Origin: Klebsormidium nitens
Lineage: Eukaryota > Streptophyta > Klebsormidiophyceae > Klebsormidiales > Klebsormidiaceae
DNA length: 30,007 nucleotides
Direction: 5' to 3'
Assembly: GCA_000708835.1 (NCBI GenBank)
Contig: DF237724.1
Coordinates: 1-30,007 of the forward strand
Below are positions 29,886-30,007 of this stretch, piece by piece; positions within the stretch are counted from its first letter, which is position 1; each line of letters begins with the position of its first letter. A program made the translations under genes and the position numbers. The notes beneath the pieces were generated by a model. That model was not told the DNA's origin, made no database searches, and was given only the letters and a program-made list of their open reading frames with translations.

Positions 29886-30007
29886 TTTGTGGAGAATAAA
29901 GCATGAGCTTTGAGGTACCTCCGTTGCCAACCAAAGTGCCTCCAAACTGGATGACTTACTGAAGCCCGGTCGAATTTGGCATCTTACACTGTGATCGTCG
30001 AGAGTGG

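Larger units (their letters stand above)
29098..30007. other. Upstream flank of the oxygenase gene, largely unassigned
   Basis: Apart from the possible exon at 29301-29620, I recognise no gene. Open stretches at 29476-29913 (+) and 29658-29849 (-) lack family motifs. A perfect 14-bp inverted repeat lies at 29846-29885. Confidence 0.5.

Overview
The window is nuclear DNA of a eukaryote with many introns. Genes are split by GT-AG introns, plus two clear GC-AG introns. Three genes point to the green lineage: a RING-H2 membrane protein of a family I know from land plants, an FHA-containing tyrosyl-DNA phosphodiesterase of the plant TDP1-beta type, and a plant-like Sfp/AASDHPPT-type phosphopantetheinyl transferase. 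Compact gene spacing and moderate GC would suit a streptophyte (charophyte) alga. That lineage call is inference, since no database search was possible.

Layout: (1) 1-5374, + strand: a Crypton-like element. Its multi-exon gene joins a tyrosine recombinase (R...HxxR...GRW...Y), an Ndc10/CBF3-like region, an alanine-rich coiled coil present as two duplicated exons, and a GCR1_C-type DNA-binding domain. A one-base frameshift lies just before the HxxR motif. (2) 5375-8999: gene-poor DNA with short tandem repeats. (3) 9000-11828, +: complete five-exon 4'-phosphopantetheinyl transferase. (4) 12803-15178, -: complete four-exon RING-H2 membrane E3 ligase. (5) 16304-22809, +: complete eight-exon FHA-TDP1 of 923 codons, with decayed exon and splice-site duplications in its introns. 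(6) 24399 to about 29100, -: a 2OG-Fe(II) oxygenase of the prolyl 4-hydroxylase type, with its ends unresolved and one apparent frameshift. (7) 29100-30007: unassigned, with a perfect hairpin at 29846-29885.

Exon boundaries come from family homology plus agreement of intron phase on both sides. In the phosphopantetheinyl transferase, RING and TDP1 genes every junction is in phase. The genes are independent single-copy-type housekeeping genes and do not form a pathway. The recurrent theme is local tandem duplication of exons or 3' splice-site regions: the Crypton coiled-coil exons, TDP1 intron 5, TDP1 intron 3 and a short repeat in TDP1 intron 2.
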